This document shows positions 6,998-15,551 of a DNA stretch of 34,366 nt, piece after piece. The position numbers and the translations under genes are program-made. Every line of letters begins with the position of its first letter. The stretch's first letter is position 1. This DNA is from CAYRDC01 sp964422925 (lineage in GTDB: Bacteria > Bacteroidota > Bacteroidia > Chitinophagales > S012-47). The notes beneath the pieces were generated by a model that did no database searches, was not told where the DNA came from, and saw only the letters and a program-made list of their open reading frames with translations. The stretch is taken from NCBI GenBank assembly GCA_964422925.1, contig CAYRDC010000024.1, forward strand, positions 1-34,366, in the 5' to 3' direction.

Positions 6998-8902
6998 ATG
7001 GACGCTAAAAATAAAGTTTTTTCCCTCACTGTATTGCTGAGCGTAGCCTTGTGGCTTCCCGCGCAAATCCTCACACCATTGGTTGACAGTATTCCCATGC
7101 GGGACGGGAAACACCTGGCCGCGGATATTTACCTTCCCAACAACAGCGATACTTTCCCGGTCATCCTGATCCAAACCCCTTACAACCGGTTGATGTACCG
7201 GAACGGGCTGCCATTGGGCATCAAAAAAAACCTGGCTGGAAGTCCCTATGCTTTTGTGATTGTTGACTGGCGATGTTTTTACGGCTCTTCCGGAGCCTGC
7301 ACCGCCAATGCGAAACGCGGGGAAGACGGCTATGATGTGATAGACTGGATCAAAGACCAGCCCTGGTGCAACGGACGCATTGGAACCTGGGGGCCCTCAG
7401 CCCTCGGCAAGGTGCAGTACCTGACCATGCGCGAGGGCCACCCGAACCATACCTGCGCGGTGCCCCTGGTGGCCGGTTCGCAGTTTTCCTACAAGGAATA
7501 TTTCCCGGGCGGGGTGGCCCGGACCGAGTATTTCCAGACCCTGGATGCCCTGGGTTTCGGCCTTTCGGCCCTGCTCTATGCCAACCCGGTGTATAACCTG
7601 TTTTGGTTTGGCGCTGAAAAAGCAACCCTGTACCCGGATTCCATCAAAATTCCCATGCTGATGGTCGGTGGCTGGTATGACCACAACATAAACTTGATGT
7701 GGGATTTGTTTCATGCCATCCGGAATGCTTCCCCGGCCGCTCAGGATGTGCACATTTTATTCGGCCCCTGGGCGCATGGCGGGTTTTCCGGGCAGCAGGT
7801 GGGCACGATCAACCAGGGTGAATTGTCTTATCCGCTGGCAGCCGGCTGGTCCGACAGCCTGGCCCTGCGGTTTTTCGATTACTGGCTGTGTGGCATTCCC
7901 AACGGGTGGGACACCTCGGCCGTTGTGCGTTACTACGTGCCGGGCGAAGAACAATGGAAGGCCGACTCCGAGTGGCCGCCTGCCGGACTGCTGAGTGATA
8001 CACTGTTCCTGCGCGGTGGCGGGCAGCTGTTGCCGCATCCTTCAACGGCCATAGGCGATTCCTCGGTGCTCGTGTACGACCCGGCCGACCCTTCGCCCAC
8101 CTGGGGCGGGGCCACCCTGCGCCCCGACCTGAAACAGGGCCCCTGGGACCAGAGCCAGGTGGTGGAAAGCCGGAACGATATCCTTATTTTCCAAACCCCG
8201 GTGCTAAACGATCCCATCCGCGTGCGGGGCCGGTTGAAGGTGCACCTGGTGGTGAAATCCGACCGGAAGGACACCGATTTTGCCATCCGGCTGGTCGATA
8301 AATACCCGGACGGGCGCTCCATGCTCATTAGCGATGGAATCCAACGGATGCGCTTCCGGAACGGCTACTCTCAGTCCGATACTGCTGTCATGACCCCGGG
8401 ATATGTGTATTCCATCGACCTGATACTGCCCCATACCGCCTACACCTTTCAACCCGGGCACCGCCTGCAGCTCGACATTACCTCTTCCAACTGGCCGCGT
8501 TTTGACCGCAATCTCAATAACGGAGGCCCCATGTACACGGCAGGGGATACCCTTGTGGCTGTAAACGTGGTGTTTCACGACCAGAAGTATCATTCCTGGA
8601 TAGCCCTCCCGGTGACCGATGCCATCACCGTGGGGAAAGCCCCCGTACCGGAGCCGGAACCTGGCCTGCGTGTAAGGCCCAATCCGGCAAGGGATGAAAT
8701 CGTAGTGCAGGCCGCCTTGGGCACGGACGCGGAGTTTAGAGCTTATGACCTGTCCGGGCGGCTGGTCGGCCGCCTGCCTGCCACACAATCCGCTTCAGGC
8801 TTGTGGCAGATCGGGGTGAAACACCTGCGCCCCGGGGTTTATATTCTCTCGGTCGCTGGCCGTGACAGATTGCTAAATTCGCGCTTGGTGATCCTTCGGT
8901 AA
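6998..8902 (+). CDS. CocE/S15-type alpha/beta hydrolase (X-Pro dipeptidyl-peptidase-like) with T9SS sorting domain
   Basis: 634 residues. A signal peptide (FSLTVLLSVALWLPAQ) is followed by the peptidase S15/CocE opening DSIPMRDGKHLAADIYLP. A likely nucleophile lies in GTWGPSALGK (Ser134), the acid in GGWYDHN (Asp228) and the base in GPWAHGG (His260), giving a Ser-Asp-His triad. A jelly-roll domain typical of the family (IRVRGRLKVHLVV onward) follows, then a T9SS type A domain starting VRPNPARDEIVV. The family hydrolyses acyl esters or Xaa-Pro dipeptides; the substrate cannot be assigned here. The longer frame from a TTG at 6992 adds only two residues, so the ATG at 6998 is chosen. murB follows 2 bp after the stop. 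Confidence 0.92.
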   Translation: MDAKNKVFSLTVLLSVALWLPAQILTPLVDSIPMRDGKHLAADIYLPNNSDTFPVILIQTPYNRLMYRNGLPLGIKKNLAGSPYAFVIVDWRCFYGSSGACTANAKRGEDGYDVIDWIKDQPWCNGRIGTWGPSALGKVQYLTMREGHPNHTCAVPLVAGSQFSYKEYFPGGVARTEYFQTLDALGFGLSALLYANPVYNLFWFGAEKATLYPDSIKIPMLMVGGWYDHNINLMWDLFHAIRNASPAAQDVHILFGPWAHGGFSGQQVGTINQGELSYPLAAGWSDSLALRFFDYWLCGIPNGWDTSAVVRYYVPGEEQWKADSEWPPAGLLSDTLFLRGGGQLLPHPSTAIGDSSVLVYDPADPSPTWGGATLRPDLKQGPWDQSQVVESRNDILIFQTPVLNDPIRVRGRLKVHLVVKSDRKDTDFAIRLVDKYPDGRSMLISDGIQRMRFRNGYSQSDTAVMTPGYVYSIDLILPHTAYTFQPGHRLQLDITSSNWPRFDRNLNNGGPMYTAGDTLVAVNVVFHDQKYHSWIALPVTDAITVGKAPVPEPEPGLRVRPNPARDEIVVQAALGTDAEFRAYDLSGRLVGRLPATQSASGLWQIGVKHLRPGVYILSVAGRDRLLNSRLVILR

Positions 8903-8904
8903 TT

Positions 8905-9921
8905 ATGGATATCCTCGAACACGTCAACCTGAAACCATACAACACTTTCGGAGTGGAAGCCGGGGCACGCTGGTTCTGCTGCCTGGAACACACCGATGAC
9001 CTCATGCACCTGGTACGCGAAGGGTTGACAAAGCAGGCCCATCTGGTACTGGGTGGGGGAAGCAATGTGTTGTTTACTGCGGACTATGACGGGCTGGTGA
9101 TATTGAACCGTTTGCGCGGACGGGAAATCGTGGACCGGACCGGCAGCCATGTCCTTTTGCGCTGCGGCTCCGGGGAAAACTGGCATGAAACCGTGTTGTT
9201 CGCCCTGGAAAGGGGTTGGGGCGGCATTGAAAACCTTTCCCTGATTCCGGGCACAGTCGGGGCCGCACCGATCCAGAACATCGGTGCTTACGGGGTGGAG
9301 CTGGAATCGGTTTTTGAAGAGTTGGAAGCTATCGACCTGGTCAGCGGTGAGCGAAAAATATTCCGCGGGGAAGATTGCAGGTTCGGTTACCGCAATTCCG
9401 TGTTCAAACAGGAACTGAAAGGGCGCTATTTCATTACAACGGTAACCCTGCGGCTTAGCCTGGAGCCCGAGGTTAACATCTCGTACGCGCCCCTGCAGCA
9501 CACCCTGGAGGAATGGGGAATGGCACATCCCGGTATCCGGGATCTCAGCCGGGCCGTTATCCATATCCGCCAGTCGAAACTGCCCGATCCGCGGCAAAAA
9601 GGCAATGCCGGCAGTTTTTTTAAAAACCCGGTGCTTGGGCTGGACGATTTCCGGAAACTGCAGCAGGAATGGGGCGAAGTGCCGCATTACCCGGTGAATG
9701 AAAAACAGGTGAAAGTGCCGGCCGGCTGGCTGATCGACCAGTGCGGATGGAAAGGCAGGCGCATAGGCAATGCCGGTACATGGCCCCAGCAGGCCCTGGT
9801 CATCATAAACCATGGCAATGCGAGCGGCCAGGAAATTTTTGAACTGGCCATGCGCATCCGGGACGATGTGGCCAAACGCTTCGGGATCACCCTGGAACCG
9901 GAAGTCAATATTCTTCCCTGA
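8905..9921 (+). CDS. murB: UDP-N-acetylenolpyruvoylglucosamine reductase
   Basis: 338 residues. MurB reduces UDP-GlcNAc-enolpyruvate to UDP-MurNAc with NADPH and bound FAD in cytoplasmic peptidoglycan precursor synthesis. The FAD-binding part is visible (NTFGVEAG, VLGGGSNVLF, IPGTVGAAPIQNIGAYG). The type I signature YRNSVFK (Tyr162), the catalytic serine in GNAGSFFKNP (Ser237) and the closing LEPEVNIL with the catalytic glutamate are all present. Length and architecture match the E. coli-like type I enzyme. It begins 2 bp after the hydrolase stop and may be read through from it. The unknown gene at 9965 follows after 43 bp. Confidence 0.97.
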   Translation: MDILEHVNLKPYNTFGVEAGARWFCCLEHTDDLMHLVREGLTKQAHLVLGGGSNVLFTADYDGLVILNRLRGREIVDRTGSHVLLRCGSGENWHETVLFALERGWGGIENLSLIPGTVGAAPIQNIGAYGVELESVFEELEAIDLVSGERKIFRGEDCRFGYRNSVFKQELKGRYFITTVTLRLSLEPEVNISYAPLQHTLEEWGMAHPGIRDLSRAVIHIRQSKLPDPRQKGNAGSFFKNPVLGLDDFRKLQQEWGEVPHYPVNEKQVKVPAGWLIDQCGWKGRRIGNAGTWPQQALVIINHGNASGQEIFELAMRIRDDVAKRFGITLEPEVNILP

Positions 9922-9964
9922 CTGTCGGCCCGAATCCCGATATTCGCAATTGAACCTTTTCAGG

Positions 9965-10996
9965 ATGAACACCATCACCCGGAAGAAGCCTTTTTTTCCC
10001 ATGACCCGGAACATGCGGGACTACCTGAAGAAGTATAACCGCTACCTGCGGCTTCCGGTAAATTATTTTGACCTGCTCCGCACCATCGACTCCTATCCGC
10101 TGCTGGATAAAAAAGGCAATGACACCCTCTGGGAATGCGCCATCTACGACCAGGAAACCATGAAAGAGTTGAACCACGGGCTCACCATGATCTACGCCCT
10201 ACTGAAAACAGCCGGGGATATGTCCGTTATGGAACATCTATACACCGAGCGCATTGATTACTGCACCTTCGGCAATTCCAATCCTTTCAGGGTACGGATC
10301 GTGAACCAGCTGAACGACAACTATGATTATTTCTATGTGAAGAAGGCGGACGTGTCGCGCATTTACGGGTTGGAGCTGGAGCATATACTGTCGCCCAACC
10401 GGTTCAATTTCCTGGTGGACGGGGACACGCTTATTGAGGAGCACATTGCCGGAGTGCCTGGCGACCAGTTTATGATTGATTATATGTCCGGACCGCATTT
10501 CAATAAGGTGCGGATCGCCAAGGAGTTTGTCAAATTCAACGAGCGCTGCTTTGTGCGCCTGCTGGGTGATATGCGGTCTTACAATTACGTGGTGGACATC
10601 ACCCCAGACTTCGAGGACGAGCAATACCGCATCCGCGCCATTGACTTTGACCAGCAGTCGTACGAAGGGCGGAAAACCTTGTACCTGCCCCAGTTTTTCA
10701 AGGAGAACAATCCCATCATAAAGATCGGGCTGGAGGTGATGACCCGGGAAACCACCAAGCAATACCGTCATGAAGAGCTGACCCTGCTGGCGCGCAGGGC
10801 CTATTCCGCGCGCTTCCGCCTGGGCGATTTGCTGGATACCATGGAAAGGGATACGATCAGTACGCGGGAAAACGTGAAGCAACTGGCTGCCGAACTGGCC
10901 GACCACCATAAGAACCCCGCTTTCCGCCACTGCACCAAAATGGGACAGCTAGTCCGGCTCAATATCCAGACCATCCTGAACAATCCGCTGCCGTAG
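9965..10996 (+). CDS. conserved-looking protein of unknown function with kinase-like landmarks
   Basis: 343 residues, soluble, no signal peptide. The family is not recognised by name. Several positions read like a divergent protein-kinase-like fold. A strand with paired lysines occurs in DYFYVKKAD (Lys126/127), and a following helix has acidic residues in YGLELEH (Glu137/139). A hinge-like segment LIEEHIAGVPGDQF lies at about 156-169, a catalytic-loop-like GDMRSYNYVVD has Asp202 and Asn207, and a metal-loop-like RAIDFDQQ has Asp227/229. These are visual parallels to HipA, PI-kinase and choline-kinase type enzymes and do not amount to a demonstrated homology. The ATG at 9965 is preferred because upstream codons overlap murB in another frame. 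Six bases separate its stop from the convergent phosphatase gene. Confidence 0.8.
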   Translation: MNTITRKKPFFPMTRNMRDYLKKYNRYLRLPVNYFDLLRTIDSYPLLDKKGNDTLWECAIYDQETMKELNHGLTMIYALLKTAGDMSVMEHLYTERIDYCTFGNSNPFRVRIVNQLNDNYDYFYVKKADVSRIYGLELEHILSPNRFNFLVDGDTLIEEHIAGVPGDQFMIDYMSGPHFNKVRIAKEFVKFNERCFVRLLGDMRSYNYVVDITPDFEDEQYRIRAIDFDQQSYEGRKTLYLPQFFKENNPIIKIGLEVMTRETTKQYRHEELTLLARRAYSARFRLGDLLDTMERDTISTRENVKQLAAELADHHKNPAFRHCTKMGQLVRLNIQTILNNPLP

Positions 10997-11002
10997 GTTT
11001 TT

Positions 11003-11911
11003 TCAGAATCCCACTGCCTGCCCATCAAGCTGCCAGGCCGGGTCAACGGGGATATTCAGGTAAGTCAGTATGGTCGGCACCAGGTCCACAGCCACCGGAT
11101 CGGGCTGCAGCTGCCCGGGAATGATGCCCGGCCCGTTCAGGATCATGAAAACATAGCGCACTTCCGGGATATCGTCCTTTCCGCCATGGCCGGACATGGT
11201 CCCGCCATGGTCGGTAACCACGGCTATCAGCCATTTTTCAGGGAAATACTGTTCCCGCCAGCGGACCATGTCTATCAATTCTCCGGCAAACCGGTCACTT
11301 TGCTCAATTTTTGAAATGTATTCCGGGACGGACGGGTCAAATCCTTTTAAATGACCGATATGGTCCACTTCTCCCAAATGGACAAACACGATATCCGGGT
11401 TGCAGGAGCGAAAATATTCCAGGGCGTTGTCCGTTACCAGGCGGTCACTTTTGATCCCGAAATTCACGGAATTGTGTGTCAGCAGGTGATGATTCAGGGC
11501 GATGAAATGGGTGAAAGTGCCAAAATTCAGGCATCCCCAGGCATCGCGGACCCGGTCGGAGAAGGGGGGATACTGCCCATAATTTTTTCCACTGAAAGTG
11601 TTGAAGGTAACCCCATGCTTATCGGGCCAGACTCCGCACAGGATGGTTGACCACCCGGGGGCGCTCCAGGTGTACGGACCACGGTCTACATGATAGCTCC
11701 ACGCGCCCGTGGCGGCCAGTTGGTCGAGATTTGGCGTGGAGGCCTGCTGCAAAGCATCCGACCGGCAACCGTCAATCCCGATAACCAATACCTTTTGTAA
11801 AGTGTCCTGGTTGTCGCGGCCCGGGTCGCAGTCGGTGCACACAAACGGGTCTTTCCGGCAGCCTGCCGCCAGCACTGTTGCGAGAAGGAGGGGAAGGAGT
11901 ATGCGATTCAT
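11003..11911 (-). CDS. alkaline-phosphatase-superfamily (phosphodiesterase/NPP-like) lipoprotein
   Basis: 302 residues. A signal peptide with lipobox LAAGC (Cys18) marks a lipid-anchored exported protein. The superfamily metal site is visible: VIGIDGCRSDAL (Asp47), the nucleophile region TWSAPGWSTILCG with Ser83 aligned to the usual Thr/Ser, then WPDKHGV, HLGEVDHIGH and VVTDHGGTMSGHG, which supply the remaining Asp/His ligands. Members hydrolyse phosphate mono- or diesters or sulfate esters, and the substrate is not predictable here. It is the last gene of a minus-strand run (RNA methyltransferase, idi, phosphatase), 45 bp after idi, but also has its own -7 box. Its 3' end abuts the plus-strand unknown gene. 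Confidence 0.9.
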   Translation of the reverse strand: MNRILLPLLLATVLAAGCRKDPFVCTDCDPGRDNQDTLQKVLVIGIDGCRSDALQQASTPNLDQLAATGAWSYHVDRGPYTWSAPGWSTILCGVWPDKHGVTFNTFSGKNYGQYPPFSDRVRDAWGCLNFGTFTHFIALNHHLLTHNSVNFGIKSDRLVTDNALEYFRSCNPDIVFVHLGEVDHIGHLKGFDPSVPEYISKIEQSDRFAGELIDMVRWREQYFPEKWLIAVVTDHGGTMSGHGGKDDIPEVRYVFMILNGPGIIPGQLQPDPVAVDLVPTILTYLNIPVDPAWQLDGQAVGF

Positions 11912-11934
11912 CGGGCTTATGCGGTCTGAAAATA

Positions 11935-11942
11935 CAAATATA
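11935..11942 (-). promoter_or_regulatory. -7 box for the phosphatase lipoprotein gene
   Basis: On the minus strand the sequence reads TATATTTG, an exact TAnnTTTG match, 23 bp upstream of the ATG at 11911. No -33 TTG is evident. It could give this gene transcription independent of idi. Confidence 0.5.
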
Positions 11943-11956
11943 GGGTTTGCCCGCGT

Positions 11957-12487
11957 TTACCGCGGCTGGTTCAACAGCTTTTTCACACGGGGCCAGGCTT
12001 CCCGGAACCAGAAGGTAAAAGCTCCGGGGTTTTCTGCCAGCAGGCGGTCTGTGGCTTCAGGGTCCAGCCATTTCCATTCTGCCACTTCCGAAGCATCGGG
12101 GTGCGGACGTTCATCAGTGATGCCCATCAGCACGTGGTCCAGTTCGTGCTCGGTAAGCCCGTTGTCGAGCCGGGTCATATAGCGGAAGACAAACAGTTCG
12201 CGCAGGCTGACATCCAGCCCCATTTCTTCTTTCAACCTCCGCTGGGCGGCATTCAGGATGCTTTCCCCGGGCCTCGGGTGGCTGCAGCAGGCGTTGGTCC
12301 ACAGCCCGGCACTGTGGTACTTTCCATCCGCCCTTTTGTGCAGCAAAACCTGCCCCTTTTTGTTAAACAGGAACACCGAAAAAGCCAGGTGCAGCCAGCC
12401 TTTTTGATGGACTTCCAACTTGCCGGCTGTTCCGGCCGGCTCCCCGTTTTCATTTACCAGGATTACTTTTTCCTCTGCGTCATTCAT
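11957..12487 (-). CDS. idi: isopentenyl-diphosphate delta-isomerase type 1
   Basis: 176 residues, the usual length for bacterial type 1 IDI, a Nudix-fold enzyme that interconverts isopentenyl and dimethylallyl diphosphate. Visible signatures are WLHLAFSVFLFN (metal-binding His33), GLWTNACCSHP with active-site Cys67 and His70, RRLKEEMG of the Nudix helix, and TEHELDHV with catalytic/metal glutamates 113 and 115. It lies 18 bp after the RNA methyltransferase gene and is probably co-transcribed with it. A weak -7-like TAATTTCG lies at 12494-12501 on the minus strand. Confidence 0.97.
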   Translation of the reverse strand: MNDAEEKVILVNENGEPAGTAGKLEVHQKGWLHLAFSVFLFNKKGQVLLHKRADGKYHSAGLWTNACCSHPRPGESILNAAQRRLKEEMGLDVSLRELFVFRYMTRLDNGLTEHELDHVLMGITDERPHPDASEVAEWKWLDPEATDRLLAENPGAFTFWFREAWPRVKKLLNQPR

Positions 12488-12505
12488 GCGTTGCGAAATT
12501 AGGGT

Positions 12506-13243
12506 TTACCCGGCCACCCGGCCGCGGAAATACAGGGCGCAGCAAATCCCCGCGGCTATGGCGGCATTCAGTGATTCTGCTTTCCCGTACCCCGGGATGG
12601 AAAGTTGCCGGTCCGTCAGGGCCAAAAGGTTTTTGCGGATACCGTGGGCTTCATTCCCGATAAGCAGCAGGCAATTCTCCGGCCATTCGTATTCGAAAAC
12701 ATTTTCCCCGGAAAGCGCAGCAGCCAGCCAGGGCAGCCCCGGAAAGCTTTCCCGCAAGGTTTCCGGCTCCACATAATGGATTCGCACGCGGGCTACCGAG
12801 CCCATGCTGGCCTGGACCACTTTCGGGTTCCAGGCATCCGCGCAGTCCGGGGAGCAGAAAACGTGTTCCAACCCGAACCAGTCGGCTGTGCGGAGGATGG
12901 TACCCAGGTTTCCGGGATCAGCCACCTGGTCCAGGAACAGGGAAAGGCTGTTCAGTGAAACGGGAAGTTTATATTTCGGGATGGCAAAAACCCCAAGCAC
13001 GTTCTGGGGCGATTGGGCCAGGGCGATCCGCTCCATTTCCGAAGGGGAAACCCGCGTGTACGACTCCTGGAATTGGCCGGGCACCTGCCAGTTATTCGTG
13101 GCAAAAAGGCTTTGCACAACCAGCTGGCTGTTTAAAAGATCGGCAATGAGTTTATCGCCTTCTGCCACAAAACATCTATATTGCTTTCGGTATTTTTTTT
13201 GCCGCAGCGAGCGGATGTATTTTATTTGTGCCCTGGAAAGCAT
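12506..13243 (-). CDS. SpoU/TrmH-family RNA 2'-O-methyltransferase
   Basis: 245 residues from the chosen start. The N-terminal substrate-binding part begins MLSRAQIKYIRSL, a conserved opening of this group. The SPOUT catalytic domain shows motif 1 DPGNLGTILRTADWFG, motif 2 LLLIGNEAHGI and motif 3 LSIPGYGKAESLNAAIA, which form the knotted SAM site. Methylation of rRNA (RlmB-like) or tRNA is likely; the exact target is not determinable. The open frame extends to 13315, but the extra 24 residues are unlike the family and would run into the opposite gene. The ATG at 13243-13241 shares the CATG tetramer with the divergent BamA/TamA-type gene's start. Confidence 0.93.
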   Translation of the reverse strand: MLSRAQIKYIRSLRQKKYRKQYRCFVAEGDKLIADLLNSQLVVQSLFATNNWQVPGQFQESYTRVSPSEMERIALAQSPQNVLGVFAIPKYKLPVSLNSLSLFLDQVADPGNLGTILRTADWFGLEHVFCSPDCADAWNPKVVQASMGSVARVRIHYVEPETLRESFPGLPWLAAALSGENVFEYEWPENCLLLIGNEAHGIRKNLLALTDRQLSIPGYGKAESLNAAIAAGICCALYFRGRVAG

Positions 13244-15551
13244 GATCCGGCAAAGTACGTTAAAATCTGTTGTAATTCTAAGCCTTTGCGCTGGTCTGGC
13301 GGCCTGCAGTACCACCCGTCATTTGCCATCGGATCAATACCTTTTGGTGGACAACCGGATCGTGTTTGAGGATCATGGGTCCGTGCCGGAAGATGATCGT
13401 AACCTGGAAGGGGACCTGGAAGACCTGGCCCGCCAGCAGCCCAATGAAAAAATGCTGGGCCTGTTCCGGTTGAGGCTCTTTATTTATAACCTGACCCGGG
13501 ACACCACCAAACGGTTGCGCCAATGGCTGAACCGGAAAGCCGGGGACCCTCCGGTCATTTTTGATTCGGCCCGCGCGGAAGAAAGTGTTGAAGCTATGCG
13601 GCAATACCTGTTTTACAAAGGGTATTTCTCCGGCACTGTATGGTACGGCCTGAAACTGAAAGGCAAAAAAGCCGTTTGCACCTATCACATCACCCGCAAT
13701 GAACTTACCTATATCGATACGGTGGTGTATGAAATCAGCGATCCGGCTATCAGCGACCTGATCCATTACAGCGGCCCTGAAAGCCCGTTGCAGGCGGGCA
13801 AGCCCTATGACGTGGATTTCCTGCTGGATGAGCGAAGCCGTATCCACAACCTGCTGCGCGACCACGGCTATTTCGACTTTAAAAAGCAATACGTCTATTT
13901 CGAACTGGACACGTTGGAAAAGCCCGGGAAGCTGGATCTGTACGTTAAGATTTCCCCTCCCGAGGGCGATTCCACCCACCGGGTTTATCGCATTGACAGC
14001 ATCCTGATTTACACGGATTACTGGCCTGGCGACAGTTCCGCCCACGGGCTCATCCCGGTAGAAGGCGAATATTATTTTATGGACCGCAAACTGCCTTATA
14101 ACCCAAAGCCCATCGTTAATGCTATTTTATTTGAAAAGGGCAACAAGTTCAGCTACACCAAATACCGCCAATCAGTGCAGCGTTTGTCGGAACTCGGCTT
14201 GTATCGGTTTGTGAATATCTCTTTTGAAGGAATCCGCACTGACTCTTCAGGCGACCGGTGGATGATTATGGTAGTCAGGCTCACCCCGGGGAAAAGGCAA
14301 TCCGTCACTACGGAGATTGAAGCCAATACCAGTTCGGATTATTTCCTGGGATCGCGCCTGAGTTTTTCATACGGGAATAAAAACCTGTTTCGCCAGGCCG
14401 ACCTGTTCCGGGCCAACCTGAATACGGGTATAGAAACTTTGCTCGACAGCGGACGGGTCAACCTGAATACGGTGGATTTGAATGCCGAAGCCGCTTTTGT
14501 TTTTCCAATGTTCCTGGAACCGTTTAATATCCGGGTGAATAAGCTGTATAATCCCAAAACCCAGATTACCGTCCGGTACAATTATTTCAAACGGCTCAAC
14601 CTGTTCAACATGAATTCCCTGACCCTGACCTACGGGTACACCTGGAAGGAGTTTGAGCCAAAAACCCATACCCTGAACCCGGTGGAACTGAACCTGACGC
14701 GGCTCGGACAGGTGACAGATAAATTTAACCAGATCCTGGCGGATAACCCGCTGTTGCGGAAGAGCTTTGAAGAACAGTTAATTATTGGTTCCGGCTATAC
14801 CTTTGTTTTTAACCGGCCGGACAAGCGAAATAAACGTTTATCGTGGTATTTCCGGGGCAACCTGAATGTGGCGGGTAATCTCCTGCGGGCAGGATACCGG
14901 ATTGCCAATCCGAACAGCAAGGACAGCATATTTTACCTGTTTCAGCGCCCCTTTTCGCAGTATATCCGGCCGGATGCGGAACTGCGGCTGTATACATCTA
15001 CCGGTAAGGAGTCTGCTTTGGTGCTGCGTGCTTTTGCCGGGGCGGGCATCACTTATGGAAACAGTCAGGTAATGCCTTATGTGAAACAATACATTTCAGG
15101 AGGAAGCAACAGCCTGCGGGCTTTCCGTATCAGGACCCTCGGACCGGGCAGCTACCGGGCTGATGTGAATGGAAACGGTTCCGTTTTCCCGGATCAAAGC
15201 GGGGATATCAAACTGGAAATGAATGCCGAATACCGTTTCAACCTGACGGGGATGTTTAACGGGGCTTTCTTTGCCGATGCCGGCAATATCTGGCTGCTGC
15301 GGGAAGATACGGCCAAGCCGGGGGCCAATTTCGCTTTTGACCGTTTTTACAAGGAAATTGCCATCGGAGCCGGAGCCGGCCTGCGCATGGACTTCTCCTT
15401 CTTTGTCTTCCGCATCGACCTGGGCATACCACTCTATGACCCGTCCCTGCCCGAAGGGGACCGCTGGAAATTCAAAACCATGAATCCGCTCAATGCCAAC
15501 TGGCGGAGAAACAATCTCGTGCTGAACCTGGCGATTGGTTATCCGTTCTGA
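13242..15551 (+). CDS. BamA/TamA-family outer-membrane lipoprotein
   Basis: 769 residues. The N-terminus is a lipoprotein signal (VVILSLCAGLAAC then STTRHLP), as in Bacteroidota-type BamA/TamA homologues. Residues ~40-380 contain POTRA-like alpha/beta units (for example VEAMRQYLFYKGYFSG and RIHNLLRDHGYFDFKKQ). The C-terminal half is a 16-strand-type barrel with the conserved GGSNSLRAFRIRTLGPGSY segment, the counterpart of the VRGF/Y loop, and it ends LNLAIGYPF with terminal Phe. The family inserts or secretes proteins at the outer membrane. The upstream frame to 12804 is antisense to the methyltransferase, so the ATG at 13242 is the real start. The 3' end overlaps the convergent antiporter gene by 13 bp. 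Confidence 0.94.
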   Translation: MIRQSTLKSVVILSLCAGLAACSTTRHLPSDQYLLVDNRIVFEDHGSVPEDDRNLEGDLEDLARQQPNEKMLGLFRLRLFIYNLTRDTTKRLRQWLNRKAGDPPVIFDSARAEESVEAMRQYLFYKGYFSGTVWYGLKLKGKKAVCTYHITRNELTYIDTVVYEISDPAISDLIHYSGPESPLQAGKPYDVDFLLDERSRIHNLLRDHGYFDFKKQYVYFELDTLEKPGKLDLYVKISPPEGDSTHRVYRIDSILIYTDYWPGDSSAHGLIPVEGEYYFMDRKLPYNPKPIVNAILFEKGNKFSYTKYRQSVQRLSELGLYRFVNISFEGIRTDSSGDRWMIMVVRLTPGKRQSVTTEIEANTSSDYFLGSRLSFSYGNKNLFRQADLFRANLNTGIETLLDSGRVNLNTVDLNAEAAFVFPMFLEPFNIRVNKLYNPKTQITVRYNYFKRLNLFNMNSLTLTYGYTWKEFEPKTHTLNPVELNLTRLGQVTDKFNQILADNPLLRKSFEEQLIIGSGYTFVFNRPDKRNKRLSWYFRGNLNVAGNLLRAGYRIANPNSKDSIFYLFQRPFSQYIRPDAELRLYTSTGKESALVLRAFAGAGITYGNSQVMPYVKQYISGGSNSLRAFRIRTLGPGSYRADVNGNGSVFPDQSGDIKLEMNAEYRFNLTGMFNGAFFADAGNIWLLREDTAKPGANFAFDRFYKEIAIGAGAGLRMDFSFFVFRIDLGIPLYDPSLPEGDRWKFKTMNPLNANWRRNNLVLNLAIGYPF

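Noticed and set aside
8839..10014. 391-codon minus-strand ORF opposite murB
   Set aside because: It is antisense to a full set of MurB catalytic motifs.
12804..13241. Extended N-terminus of the BamA/TamA-type protein
   Set aside because: These codons are antisense to the RNA methyltransferase and precede a complete lipoprotein signal, so they are not part of the protein.
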